In this document: positions 37,901 through 49,652 of the stretch, one piece after another | How positions within the stretch are numbered: position 1 is the first letter of the stretch | Layout of the letters: the number at the start of each line of letters is the position of its first letter | NCBI GenBank assembly: GCA_039654915.1 | Contig: CM077594.1 | Span: forward strand, 110,870,893-110,934,892 | DNA: 64,000 nt | Reading direction: 5' to 3' | Origin: Aquilaria yunnanensis | Taxonomy: Eukaryota; Streptophyta; Magnoliopsida; Malvales; Thymelaeaceae | Position numbers and translations under genes: made by a program | The notes under the pieces: model-generated | What the model was told of the DNA's origin: nothing | Database searches by the model: none | What the model saw: the letters and a program-made list of their open reading frames with translations, nothing else

Positions 37901-38990
37901 TATATGGGATAAGCGTGGGTGGACTTTGTACCATGTTTCTTTTTTGCCCTAAATGCGTGGTTAGTCACTTAACTTTGCAAACTGCAGGAGTTAGTCCTTA
38001 AATTTTAATTCATTAGGACTTAATCCTCGAACTTTGATACTGATCACAACTTAGTCCTTAAAAATTTCTAAATTAAGCAACTTAGTCCCTTTTAGAATAG
38101 AAAACGTGCTTGTGATGTCACTTGAGTTTGATGATGTTGGTCAATAATGAAAAGGGTCTCCATTTTCCATCATTCTTAAGTTTCCCAAAACAATAAGAAT
38201 TTAAGAACCTTCAAACAAGCCCTCCAATCTTTGTGCTGTGAATTGCCCACCTATTTGGATGGAGTTAATTCAATTGAACTAACACGTTTTCTCCCATGGG
38301 GCATCTAACTTTGTGTGGGGGGTTAGGATTTCAAATTTTTATTTGGCCTTGAAGTTGTGTAATTTACATGCCAAACTCACTCTCATTTGCGATCGCAATT
38401 TGACGAACATGAAGAGTCAATTCAGTTCTAGAGTACAACACCAGCCAAGAATGTGAGCGTACATATAATTGGAATGGCACAACACCAAAACTATTGATTA
38501 AGGATCTACGGTGGCTATAAAATGACTTCCAACAAGAGTTTAGCATCGGGATCACATTTAAGTGACCGTTCGATCGAGTTGCCACCCGGGATGAGCCACC
38601 CGGCTCAATGGATCCACTGCCAATCAAGTGGTTCCATGAGATTTTAATGGCAGCAGCGGTGGCATAGCAATTGTGCTTGCAGGAAGGCATGGAAAGGCAA
38701 TCGCACATTTAGGAGGTCCTGCGAGAGGTTGGACAGGGAGAAGTTGGGTAGCGGTGGGTTAGAGACTTAGGGGGCAACAGTGGCAAAGGCTGAGGGATGG
38801 GGTGAAGCAGGCGGAGCAAAAAGGGTTGGGTGAAAGGCCAACCATAATTAATTAAAACACTAGGGGCAATTCATAAATAATTTAAAAATAGGTCATACCC
38901 ATGGTCCAAAAATACATTAATGCATTTGCATTAAAAATCAACACGAACTGGGCTGGACCAACAAAGGGGCACAACTTCCACTGTTCCACA
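37901..38990. other. Possible decayed MULE-like segment
   Basis: The left 180 bases (words like gagttagtccttaaatttt and acttagtccttaaaaattt) look like the TIR text of plant MULEs. A GC-richer core follows, with a 114-codon minus-strand frame at 38364-38708 that has no known domain. No matching right TIR or TSD was found before the GAUT gene, so the element is truncated, or the idea is wrong. Confidence 0.3.
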
Positions 38991-39281
38991 TGCATGGCCA
39001 ATCTGCTCCCACACAAATTGATGCATTGTATAGTTCAGGGGCAAAGTGTCTTAGTTGATAGAGCAATGGGTATTTAGGCCGAACAAAAACAAAACTCACC
39101 GACGCGAAAAATCATAATCAAATGAATCTCAGATCTCACAGCATCCTCTGCACTGAGTTCACACTAACGAAGCCATCGGAAATTCTCCATCATCACTCTG
39201 AACCCCGGAGATCCTCCGACAACGCAGCTGCAAGATCGTCAGTACACCTGAAAGTTGCTTACCAATAAGGCACCGGTTCCA

Positions 39282-41350
39282 ATGGCCGTCACCGCTCGAG
39301 GAGCCCGCGGGGGCGCATCCAGCGGCTCCGTCGCCGGCCTCCGCAGCTTCTTCTCTTATCGCGTTTTCGTCTCCGCCCTGTTTTCTCTCCTCTTCATCGC
39401 CACCGTCTCCGTGCTCCTCACCTCTCAGCCTCCCTCGGCGCTTCACGGCTCCGTAACTTACTGCTTCAACTTCCTCCAGCATTAGGCCTTTTTTTTTCTT
39501 TCGTTTAGGCCCCTGAAATTTGTATTGTTGTCTATTTTCAGAAGCTGCCTAGTACTGTGCACCGGACGTTTTTGGCACTGAATTCGGACCCGCTGAAGAC
39601 GAGGTTGGATTTGATATACAAGCAAGCCAACGATCACATCACGCTGGCGAACGCTTACGCGGCGTATGCGAGGAAGCTCAAGCTCGACATTTCCCGGCAA
39701 CTGAAGATGTTCGATGATTTGGCGAAGAATTTATCGGATATATCTACAAAACCTACTTACAAGTCTTCTTTATTTGAGACAGAGGGCGCGTTGGACGAGG
39801 ACATGTTGAAGCAGTTCGAGAAGGAAGTGAAAGATAGAGTGAAGACCACGAGATTGTTGATCGCGGAATCGAAGGAGAATTACGATAACCAGTTGAAAAT
39901 TCAGAAGCTGAAGGATACCATCTTCGCAGTGAATGAATCTCTGGGAAAGGCGAGGAAGAATGGGGCTATTGCCAGCTTGATTTCGGCCAAATCAATACCA
40001 AAAAGTTTGCACTGCTTGGCCATGAGGTTGGTGGAGGAGAGGATTTCGCATCCAGAGAAGTACAAAGAGGAGCCTCCTATGGCCGAGTTTGAGGACCCAA
40101 CACTGTTCCATTATGCCATATTCTCAGATAACGTGATTGCGGTGTCAGTTGTGGTGAAGTCTGTAGTCAAGAACGCTCAGGAGCCATGGAAACATGTTTT
40201 TCATATAGTAACCGACAGGATGAATGTGGCTGCAATGAAGGTTTGGTTCAAGATGAGGCCAGTTGAAGGGGGTGCTTATGTGGAGGTGAAGGCTGTTGAG
40301 GATTATCAGTTCTTGAATTCTTCCTATGTGCCAATTTTGCGAATGATAGAAGATGCTAGGATCCAGCGGCTTCAAGCAGAGAATCAGGGAGAGAATGCTA
40401 CCAAGGATGCAAACGAAATGAAGTTGAGCAATCCCAAGTACTTGTCAGTCCTGGATCACTTGAGGTTTTATTTGCCAGAGATGTTCCCCAAATTGAATAA
40501 GATCTTGTACTTGGATGCAGATGTAGTGGTGCAAAAGGATTTATCTGGCCTGTGGAAGGTTGATTTGGATGGGAAGGTGAATGGAGCGGTGGAGACTTGC
40601 TTCGGTTCATTTCACCGTTTCACACAGTACTTGAACTTCTCACATCCTCAGATCCGGGAGAGGTTTAATCCCAAGGCCTGCGCTTGGTCTTATGGTGTGA
40701 ATATTTTTGATCTGAATGCTTGGAGGCGTGAGAAATGTACAGAACAGTATCATTACTGGCAGAACTTGGTAAGTTCCTGTTTGCCCCCTTGCTAGTTTTA
40801 GGAGTTTCCTTGGCAATAACTGCGTGCATGTCTCTGCTTAACTTGAGTTTTTTGGGCGTTCCAAATGACTCAATTCATTGCGCAAAGTGGGGCACTACAT
40901 TTAAAGGAGAAAATTTTTGTGAATGCTAAGAAAGTTAGATTTGAACTTCCATTAATAATGAATAACAAATAGTAAAAGTTATATTCTAATGGAAGTATTA
41001 CTATTACATGCAAGCTACACAAGTTGTTTGAATTTAGCAAGAAGATAAACAGGTGTCTTGTTTTTCATTGTCAGAATACAGATCTAACCATTTGGAAAGC
41101 GGGCACTCTTCCACCTGGTCTGATTACCTTTTATTCATTGACAAAATCGCTGGACAAATCCTGGCATGTCCATGGGCTTGGTTATAACCCAAGCATCAGT
41201 ATGGATGAGATTAATAATGCTGCAGTGATTCACTACAACGGGCAAATGAAACCTTGGCTTGACATTGCTTTGAATCAATATAAGCACCGCTGGACTAGGT
41301 ATGTGGATACTGATATGGAGTTTGTGCAGATGTGCAATTTTGGGCTCTAG
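39282..41350 (+). CDS. GAUT9: Galacturonosyltransferase, GAUT9-type (3 exons)
   Basis: Exons 39282-39452, 39542-40768 and 41075-41350 join in phase with GT-AG introns to give 557 residues, close to Arabidopsis GAUT9. The family transfers galacturonic acid or related sugars in pectin or cell-wall glycan synthesis in the Golgi. Residues 23-47 form a membrane anchor after a short basic N-terminus, giving type II topology. The GT8 DxD metal site is D382-A383-D384 (LYLDADVVVQKD). The HxxGxxKPW motif is HYNGQMKPW (519-527). A central coiled-coil-like stem (about 110-190) and the end EFVQMCNFGL also fit GAUT9, as does the start MAV..RG. The middle DxD residue is Ala, where I recall Asp in Arabidopsis GAUT9. 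The enzyme activity is inferred from the family. Exon 2 alone is open from 39542 to 40795, running past the splice donor. Confidence 0.93.
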
Positions 41351-43615
41351 GTGAGTGCTAATACTGCTTATCACATTAATCATATGACACAAGGAAAGAA
41401 GTTGCAGTGATTGTTTACCCTGAAGAAGTTCTGATGATTGTTTACCCTAGATGGTGAATGCCACAAAATTTTGGACTTGGAACTTCATTATAGGCTCAGG
41501 AGCAAAGCTCAATCTCGTTATCATTTTTTGGGTGCAATTCTGAATAGTGATTCTTAATCATGTTATTTCATTAGTTCTCAAGATGTTAATTAGCAGATGT
41601 ATTTGGAAATTAAAGACTGCTGATGTAAACCCCAAGAGAGAAAAGTGATGCGTTAGATTAAATGTTATCTGAAATCCAATTGTCATTAACTAGTTGCCAT
41701 CAGGATCTAATGGATTCTGTGAATAAACTCTGACCACATCACTGCTAACTTTTCTTTGTTCAGGACAGCGGCTTGTTATATTTACTTTATCAAATTCAGG
41801 AATTTTTTGAAGTGAACAATTTTCTTACTTGGGATCTTCATCTAAAGCTGTTGTTTTTCTTTGCGGTCGTTTGAGAATATACTGGTCAAAACATGATATT
41901 AGATCTGGAACATGATTCTCCTTCCTACACTTGCTGCCCATTGAACCATTTTAGTATGCTAGTCAAACTGGGTTTACATGTTCTCGTTTCTTGATTGGTT
42001 TTATCAGCATGAGATTGTTTAAAGATTGACCTACATCACCTAAAAAAAGCAAAACAAAAGAAGTGCTCCAGGTACTGTTTTAGGTCAACCTACACCTACT
42101 CCGCTTGGTCACCCCTACACATGCTTCCAAACACATGCATGAATGATGAATCTAGTAGTGTCTTATGCACCACCAACCTTGAAATAAAAATCAAATGAAA
42201 TGGGACGCTGAGTGTAGCTTTCGGTTTTCAGATCGTGTTAGGACATGTCAGCTTTGGGCTGTGATTCCCAAGGATCTCGTAACATACATGTACATGTGCA
42301 TGTGCTAGTACGCCTATTCGTCTCTGGAGACGACTGCTCAATAATTAGCATGTGGCTAGCAAAAGGCGGCCAATAAATGTAAGAACAGTGATTGGGAAGA
42401 TTGCACTTAAAGCTTCCCTATCCTCTGAGCCAAATTGCCAAGGCAACGATTTGTCTGTCTATCCTTGATAAACATGCTTGTCTATACCGTATGCGAGGTT
42501 GGTTATGTGTCCAAAATTCTTGTTGAAGCAAGGCAATCATTTGTGACAGGTCTGGTGGCAATAATTTAGTGTTTTGCAATGCCTCTACTCTCTGGTTATC
42601 TCTATGAACTCTTCTATGTGACATCTAGCTAACCATTCAAATTGTGCTTTGTTCATTCATTACTAAGGGGCCCCTTTCATGTACCATCCTTGAAGGGCCA
42701 AGGGACCCTGTACATCTGAGATAAGGTTACTGAATGGAGTAATTCTATTCAATTTATACTCTGGTTCTGTGAATTCAAAGGCCATATTCTCTTCCTGGAG
42801 ATCCTGCAGTTTATTGAAGCTTCATAACGGCGTTCTCACTACCTCATTTATTTGGAAGAGCCTTTGTTTTCTTGATGCTTAGTAATAGTTACTAGTTGAA
42901 AGCTTTCAAATTTTATGCTATATCATGGATGACCTTGATTCCGTCAATGTATGAATCAGATCATTGAGCTCAGGCCCATGTTTGGTATGCGCTAAATTCT
43001 ATTGAGATGGTGAGATCTTGGAGCCGCAACATGTGTAGTGCTAAGATGCCAAAATGTTAATCCATCTTTTTTCTTCTACTATAATTATTTTACTCGTTTA
43101 ATTGGATCTAATTGTATAATTTTGCTGACATTAGATTTACTCTATACATACTGGCTTCACTTGGGAACAATATCAGTATTTAGTGTTACAGGTTAAGAGA
43201 AAACTCTCCAATAATGACTTTTAATGTCACATATCTGAAAAAGATATTACAATAATTGATAATTTATTTCAACATTTGATGATAATTTTAAATGTTATTT
43301 CCTCGTGAAGCTCCATACTCTTGCAAAACGCTATACTATTGGCAAGTGATATTAAATTCTCGCTGTATTTCTTCCTATATTTTTGCTTACTGACTTCAGT
43401 TAGGTTTCTTACAAGGAAAGCCTCTAATTTGATTTTGACCAAATTCCTCTAGGATCTGTGAAAAAAAATAAAATAAAATAAAAAGAGAGAGAGAAAGAGA
43501 AACTTCCTACCTTGCCTATGATTCGTAAAAAGGAGAACCTGCAAGCAACTCCTCTTCACATTTATGGCCCTGCCTGTGGACCCAACAAGAGAGAGAGAGA
43601 GAGAGCCTCTGACGC
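41351..43615. other. 3' UTR and intergenic DNA after GAUT9
   Basis: The first few hundred bases are probably GAUT9 3' UTR. After that there is no gene or bounded element. Simple (GA)n/(AAAAT)n tracts lie at 43466-43502 and 43588-43605, immediately before the MULE-like insertion. Confidence 0.55.
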
Positions 43616-44296
43616 ATAAATTTCATAGTTATTATATTGTAGACATATGTCTAATTAGACATACTAATCTAGTCCTAATTTCTTATAAATAGCCTATAAT
43701 CCAGTAAATAAATTGACTAATCTACCCCTAGACCAAAAGTCACTCTCAACCTTGAAATCTGCCTCTGTCACCACTTCTGCCGTTGCCGTCGCTGCCACCG
43801 TCGCTGCCACCTCCTTCGATGAACCGTCACCGTCTCCAAATATTGTAGTCATCATCCGCATCCAGATCTCACAGTTGTTCGCCTCCGGCTGTCGTCGGAT
43901 TTCATTGCAACTCGCCGGATCTCGTCATCTCTCGTCAGATCTTGTCATCACTCGCCAAGATCTCTTGCCGAATCTCGTCGCCAGCCGCCAGACCTCGTCG
44001 TCTCTCACTGGATCTCGTCGTCACTCGCCGAGATCTCTCATCGTCACTCGCCGAGATCTCTCATCGTCTCTCGTCATCACTCGCCGGATAGTCGTCTCTC
44101 ACTGGATCTCGTCGTCACTTGTCGAGATCTCTCGTCGGATCTCGTCGTCTCCGTCGGATCTCGCCATTACTCGCCGGATCTCAGCATCTCTCGTCGGATC
44201 TTGTCATCACCTCCAGATCTTGCTTCGGATCGTTGCCTCCAAGTCGCATCTTTGTTGCTTCTGAACAACAAAAATGTCTGCAATAAAATGTAAATG

Positions 44297-44690
44297 TGTC
44301 TAATATAGTATGTGGAAGTGTCTACAAAGTAATATAAAAGTGTCTGAATGGATACCGAAAAGTGTCTAAAGAAATATTTAGAAGTGTGTGTCTAATATAG
44401 TATGTAGAAGTGTCTACAAAGTAATATAAAAGTGTCTGAATGGATACCGAAAAGTGTCTAAAGAAATATTTAGAAGTGTCTGACGAATACGTAGATAATT
44501 TACTCTCTTAAAAAATAACTAATTGAAACAATAAAAAAGTGTCTGAATGAATGTGTAAAAGTGTCTAAATAAATATTTAGAAGTGTCTGACCAATATGCA
44601 AACAATTTACTCTCTTAAAAAATAACTAATTGAAACAATAAAAAACTGTCTGAATGAATGTGTAAAAGTGTCTAAAGAAAAGTGACAAAA
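44297..44690. repeat. Tandem duplications of 92 bp and 107 bp
   Basis: tgtctaatatagtatgt starts at 44297 and again at 44389 (period 92). tttactctcttaaaaaataa starts at 44499 and again at 44606 (period 107). Both pairs are nearly identical. They are built from the shorter word aaaagtgtctaaa, so the block grew by stepwise local duplication. Confidence 0.9.
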
Positions 44691-44870
44691 TGTCTAAAGC
44701 AATCCACAGCTGCCCCTTTTAGATCTGTAGCTGCCGCTGCTCCTGGACTGCCTTCGTCGAACATCATCATCAGATCTCTGGCATTGCGTCATCGCGTCGG
44801 TTAATCATCCCGTCGGCTTGTCATCACGTTAGATTTTCGGCAATACTATGGCGTCGTCATCTCGGCTAGG

Positions 44871-45118
44871 ATGCTGGTGCTCGACGAAAATCAGTGTACA
44901 ACGGAGATCGGTGCGCGACAGAGATCGACGCGCGAAGGAGATCAGAGTTCGGAGCAGCGGTCGGTTGCTGCGGCGATGAGAGGGGAAGAGAAAGATGCTG
45001 GTGCTCGACGGAAATCAGTGTGCAATGGAGATCGGTGTGCGACAGAGATCGATGCGCGAAGGAGATCAAAGTTCGGAGCGGCGGTCGGTGGCTGCGGCGA
45101 TGAGAGGGGGAGAAAGAG
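44871..45118. repeat. 124-bp tandem duplication, GC-rich
   Basis: Units at 44871-44994 and 44995-45118 both start atgctggtgctcgacg and end gagagggg(a/g)(a)gagaaag. A handful of substitutions, mostly C/T or G/A, separate them. The open frames on both strands here come from the repeat. Confidence 0.92.
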
Positions 45119-45302
45119 AAACAATCTGCGGAGCGGCGGTAGGAGAGAGAGAGAAACGGTTAGGGTAAGGGGTAAAATTGTAATCTCAATACTATGTCTA
45201 TGATATCCATGGTATAAATTTCAAGGCACCTTAATTTATTCGTTGAGATTAACAACTGCCAATTGACATTCTTTCCAAAAAGTGGTTGGTATTTGGTAAC
45301 AA

Positions 45303-46070
45303 GGCAAAACTAATGAATAAACCATTAACGTTTTAGATCCAACTCGAATCGGCCACTAATGTTTTTTTTTACCAAATAAATCACTGATGTTATTCAAAAT
45401 AGCCAAATAAACCACCAACGTTATTCAAATAGTCCAATTTACCCACTTGACTCTTAAAATATTACAAAACTCTATCATTAAATTTTTAAAATTAACAAAA
45501 TAGGTCCATTTGGTTTAAAATAATTCAAATAGGCTACCTTCATCATTTATAAAATTTCATAACCACCTTCCACAATTATATTTTTTGGACACAGTCTTTT
45601 CATTGCTGCTTCTAGCTCCTTCAAAGTGTACCATCTCCATTACCCAAGATAGGATGCCTTTGGCCCCACACTGTCACTTCCAAATGATGTCTTACTCATA
45701 TTAGTGCTTAACGTAAGATTATGGTACAATATAAGGCAGAGTAAAAGGAGGAACATTGTTGCCATTATCAGCAAGTTCAAGACAATCTCAATTATTACTC
45801 ATAAATGGAGTTCAAAGATCGATGTCAGCTTCAAGAAGGTGGTATAAACGTCAGATTAGTAAACTTTATAGGCGTTGGAGTATAAGTATAAAATGTAAAG
45901 ACTAAACTTGGTATTTTATGTTAAGATTTCATTAGACTTAACAAAAAAAGTTATGAGAGTGACTGATTTGAGCCGACTCAGAAATGTCAGTGGTTTGTTT
46001 GGCTCAAAAAAAACTTTAGTGGGTGATCGGCCAACATAAAAATGCTAGTGGTTTATTCGTTATTTTTGCC
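45303..46070. mobile_element. MULE with TIRs of about 120 bp and perfect TSD
   Basis: The left end ggcaaaactaatgaataaac and the reverse complement of the right end, ggcaaaaataacgaataaac, begin inverted repeats that continue about 120 bases. The exact 9-bp TSD tggtaacaa lies at 45294-45302 and 46071-46079. At 768 bp with no transposase, this is a non-autonomous Mutator-like element. The perfect TSD points to a relatively recent insertion. Confidence 0.88.
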
Positions 46071-46079
46071 TGGTAACAA

Positions 46080-46571
46080 CTGCCATCTCTTACTGCGGAA
46101 TAACATTTGTAGGAGCCTGGAGGCTGGCACTAAACTCGTGCGTGCCACCCTTTTTAATTACTGTCCTTCATCCTTTGCATATAACCCATTCTTATGTAAA
46201 TTTCAATCCCCCGGTCTTTGATTCCTTTAATGAGGTTGTACGAGAATTTCAGATCAGCAGTTAGTTACCTTAGCAGACCGAGACCTAGTTTTGCGGTCGG
46301 TTTTTACGTCTGCATTTTTTATGTTAGTTTAATGTATCGGTTCATGTAAGGACTGACCTGCTCCAACCTACACCTACTAGCCCATTTTGGTTGAACTTAA
46401 ACACGGCGATCGATATCACCCTTATTTGGATCTGTGGTTTCGTTTCATATGCTATAAACATTAGTAGATGGATTGAGAGCTTTAATTTCCGTGTTTTGCA
46501 TATTTCTTCTCCTGTAAATAAATTCCAAGCATTAAGAATTTCTTGGTTGTGCTTTTGGATCAAATATTGAT
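46080..46571. other. Spacer before the dehydrogenase pseudogene
   Basis: No gene seen. It may include upstream or 5' intron sequence of the duplicated dehydrogenase gene, but similarity is too low to trace before about 46572. Confidence 0.45.
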
Positions 46572-48280
46572 CTTCAACGCTTTTAAACTCACCGACAAGT
46601 TGAAGCCCTTTAGTAGGGAGCAGTATGTCCCCACCCACCCGCAACAATATATAGCTAGTGCTTGCTGTTATAGGCCGAGAAATTAAGGCTTTCTGATTTC
46701 TGTTTATAACAGAACCATGTATTTCCTGCAAGGCTGATGAGACCGCATCGAACGTGCTAACACAAGAGGGGAACGTACCTGTGCATGGTTTCCATGGGCC
46801 TGATGAGTCTTTTGCCCTCTCGGCTTGTATGGAGAAAAAGTATACCTTGGAATGGGGGTTTCATGGGGTGAAGAGGGTGCGCGCGCGAATTGGATCCTTT
46901 GACTCCTGGAGGTCCTTTTGAGGCCTACAAATATATATATATAGGGGCGGAACTACCTTGGGGTAGGGGGGTGCCACTGCCCCCCGAGAATTTTGTAAGT
47001 TTTTAAATATAAGGTACTAAGTTACCATTTTGTGAGAAACTAAGGACCTATTAAGTGTTTTGCCTCCCCCAAACTGGCTGAAGAATATAAAAGGGTAAAT
47101 AGAGAAAACAATTCTATATCTTGAATTTTCATCTCAAATTTTCACCTAACCTCTGAAACATTGCATATCTATCCCAAACACTACCACCCGAGACTTTTGT
47201 GAGTTTTTAAATATAAGGTATTAGGTTGGCCATTTTGAAGAAATTAAGGACCAGTTATATGTTTTATCCCAACAAACTGGCTGAAGAATATAAAAGAGTA
47301 AATAGCGTAAACAGTGCTAAATCTTTGCTTTTCATTGCAAATTTATACCTAACATCTGAAATATTGCATATTCATCTCAAACCATTCTCTTTCAACATCT
47401 CTATGTCTCTCTCTCCCCTCTAGGTTATTTCGGTGATAATTAATCAAAACAAAGTAATTATTTTACTAATTTTTATTTAGAATAGATATTATTTTAATAC
47501 CATATACACCTAATAATTATTTAAATAACTTTTTATAAAATTTAATTTTTATAAATAATTATTTAAATAATTTTTTTCTCTTAGGTTTTAGTCGTCTCCC
47601 GTCTCACCTCTGCTTTGCCCCTAGCCCCCCCAGCCTAAAATCATGGGTCCGCCACTGTGTGTATATATATATATATGTCAAGCTCATTCTGTTTAAAACT
47701 GCGGCTCAAATTCCTGACGGTAGCTCTGGTAACTTTGTCAAGATGGTGCATATATAAATATAATGGGATTTGAGTACGGAAATATGCAGTTTATGGCAGA
47801 AGGCTTATGATGTGCTGAAATCTGTTGGAAGATTATCAAACGAGAAATTGGTAACAAGTGTTTTCCTTGAGTGGAACAAAGAGGAGCTTTCGAGTTTTTT
47901 GATAGATATCACTGCATATATATTCGGGGATCCGACCAAAGATGACAAAGGAGATCCAGACAGCTATCTGGTTGACAAGATGTTGGATGGAGCAGCTGGC
48001 ATGAAAGATAGATATATGCTGATAAATGAACTGTTGAACAAGCTGGCGAGTTATGTGAGGCAGCTCCCACCATGGCTGCTCCTCTGGATTCAAGGTTCCT
48101 CAGTCTTTTGAAGGAAGAAAGTATGGAAGCTGCCTGTGAAAGTCTTGAAAGCTGGATTTGGTGATATCTTGAGCAGCAGTAGATTACGCAAGGCAAGGTT
48201 GATTGATGATGCAAATCAAGCAGCTAGCGCAGGGTGTTTATGCATCCAACACCAATTAAGATATGCTCAAGGGATGAATT
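46572..48280 (+). pseudogene. 6-phosphogluconate dehydrogenase pseudogene, split by a transposon
   Basis: Clear DNA-level relative of the gene at 50717-52174. The similarity begins before the start codon (ccctttagtaggga against ccctttagcaggga, plus about 35 bases of the upstream intron). The copy therefore came from genomic duplication, not from an mRNA. The ATG at 46625 runs into a stop after nine codons. Two stretches matching about residues 65-89 and 99-123 are deleted. A hAT-like element (46942-47657) lies in what would be the segment near residue 155. After it the match resumes (ggtaactttgtcaagatggt) and continues with several indels to gctcaagggatgaat at 48280, about residue 348; the C-terminal quarter is missing. 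A frame of 113 codons at 47770-48111 is a surviving piece. Confidence 0.9.
46942..47657. mobile_element. hAT-like element, copy 1, with internal duplication
   Basis: Ends taggggcggaac and, reverse-complemented, cagtggcggacc. It is flanked by tatata-type sequence that includes its TSD, blurred by microsatellite expansion. Inside, a unit of about 204 bases is present twice (46985-47188 and 47189-47396), both starting cgaga(a/c)ttttgt(a/g)agttttt. A second copy of the family at 61588-63132 has a single unit. It interrupts the dehydrogenase pseudogene. Confidence 0.75.
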
Positions 48281-48659
48281 GAAGCTCAATTTTTCCATCC
48301 TTAGATGTGATTTCAGAGAGGTGTGCAGATGAAGCTCTTGATCGAGAAAAATACCCGCTATTGAACAAGCTTCTAGCATGGTTTGGACTTACCTAAGGCT
48401 GAGAAATACCAGTCTAACAAAGACCTAAACAGAGCAACTGTAAGAGTTTTTATATGGCCCAAAAAATACTTCAGTGGCTTCTATAACCCAAAATGCATAG
48501 CTTAGACCTGAGTGGAAATTTTTATTGGACTTAACCTGTAAACGTTAGAGGGATATTTCATCAGGTGAGTTCCCAAAAATTCAACAAGGAAATAGGAAAA
48601 ACAAAAACATTTTTTAGAAAAAGAAGCAGAACGCTATCACCCACTTACCCAGTTTTATG
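48281..48659. other. Spacer between pseudogene and MULE
   Basis: No gene and no clear repeat. The sequence departs from the dehydrogenase gene here. Confidence 0.5.
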
Positions 48660-48669
48660 TAGATAAAAT

Positions 48670-49642
48670 GGAAAAGTTCAAAAAAAGTGAATGTATGTTT
48701 GGTCATGGACACATTTTGTCACTATTCTTTTAAATGACGCCAAATGCATTTTTGAAGTTTAAAGTTGGACCTAACTTTATGATTGAGCTGTTAGTTTGAT
48801 GACATGTTTGATGTGTTAATTGAAATATTTAAACTACTCCATTGGTCCCTAATTTAACCCAAATGCTTCATATTGGCCTTCAATATTTCATTTATCTCAT
48901 TTAAGTTTATAACCCTCTCAAAATGGTTACTCCAGATCCGTTACCACCCTTAATCTCTACTGCTGCTGCCCTTCATTGTCCACCTCAATGTTGTAGCCAC
49001 CCTCAATTAACCAACCCGACACCATTGCCACCCTCAATCACTTGATACATCGTTGCACCCTTAATCAAACCTGCACCACCTCTAATTGGTCACGCATTCT
49101 TAATCGGACCCACACCTTAATTGGACTCGCATTTTAATTGAATTAGTACCTTCATCGGACCCGCACCCTTATCGAACCTACACCTTAAGCGCTTCCAATC
49201 GAAGATATCCAAAACCCAAAGCTGAGGAAGCTCGTCGATAAGCGTTGGGCAAGAGAACTAAAGAATTCTCGTCGGAAATGAGACTTGGCTCGTTGGTTAC
49301 TCCATGTTGGCATCGGCGAAGAAAAATGGGATTGAAGTAAAAACATTGATAAAATGGACCAAAAATACCCTTTGCCCTTTTGCCTCCATGTCATGTCATT
49401 TCATCATTGATTGCCATACAATCATCCTTTAATTGCCACATAATCTTCTCCTGACAGAACATTCTAGCATTTAACAGAATCTTTCCACCGTCAGTTACTT
49501 ATCTATTTGGTTCCATTTCAAAACATTGATACTTGATTTGGCACTAAATGTTGTTTTTAGTGATGTATTTGGTACCACTTAAAATAATGGTGACCAATGT
49601 GTTTATGACCAAAAGTATAGTCACTTTTTTCGTACTTTACCC
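48670..49642. mobile_element. MULE with TIRs of about 120-150 bp
   Basis: Left arm (aaaaaaagtgaatgtatgtt, then tttggtcatggacacatt) and reverse complement of the right arm (gaaaaaagtgactatac, then tttggtcataaacacatt) align over more than 100 bases. Flanks tagataaaat (48660-48669) and tagatagaat (49643-49652) give a 9-10 bp TSD with one mismatch. The core, 48930-49330, has irregular repeats on the theme cggaccc(g/a)cacctta and no transposase. Confidence 0.8.
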
Positions 49643-49652
49643 TAGATAGAAT

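Larger units (their letters stand above)
43626..45213. mobile_element. MULE-like element, repeat-rich family, copy 2
   Basis: Flanked by an exact 10-bp direct repeat, ataaatttca (43616-43625 and 45214-45223). The left end tagttattatattgtagaca and the following cc-rich text match copy 1 at 9777. The inside, in order, has a CTCGTCG-rich block (43899-44215), an aaaagtgtctaaa repeat block (44270-44690) and a 124-bp tandem duplication (44871-45118). Inner end words atattgtagacata and, reverse-complemented from the right, atatcatagacata suggest short degenerate TIRs. The 183-codon frame at 43713-44264 and the frames at 44871-45203 are repetitive and not accepted as genes. Confidence 0.68.

Noticed and set aside
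43713..44264. 183-codon frame rich in Ser and Arg
   Set aside because: It translates the ctcgtcg tandem block of a MULE-like element; composition and periodicity come from the repeat.
44866..45203. Overlapping frames on both strands
   Set aside because: They arise from a 124-bp GC-rich tandem duplication; three frames are open simultaneously, as expected for a stop-poor repeat.
46342..46731. 129-codon minus-strand frame
   Set aside because: It overlaps the start of the plus-strand dehydrogenase pseudogene in antisense; it is a shadow with no domain of its own.
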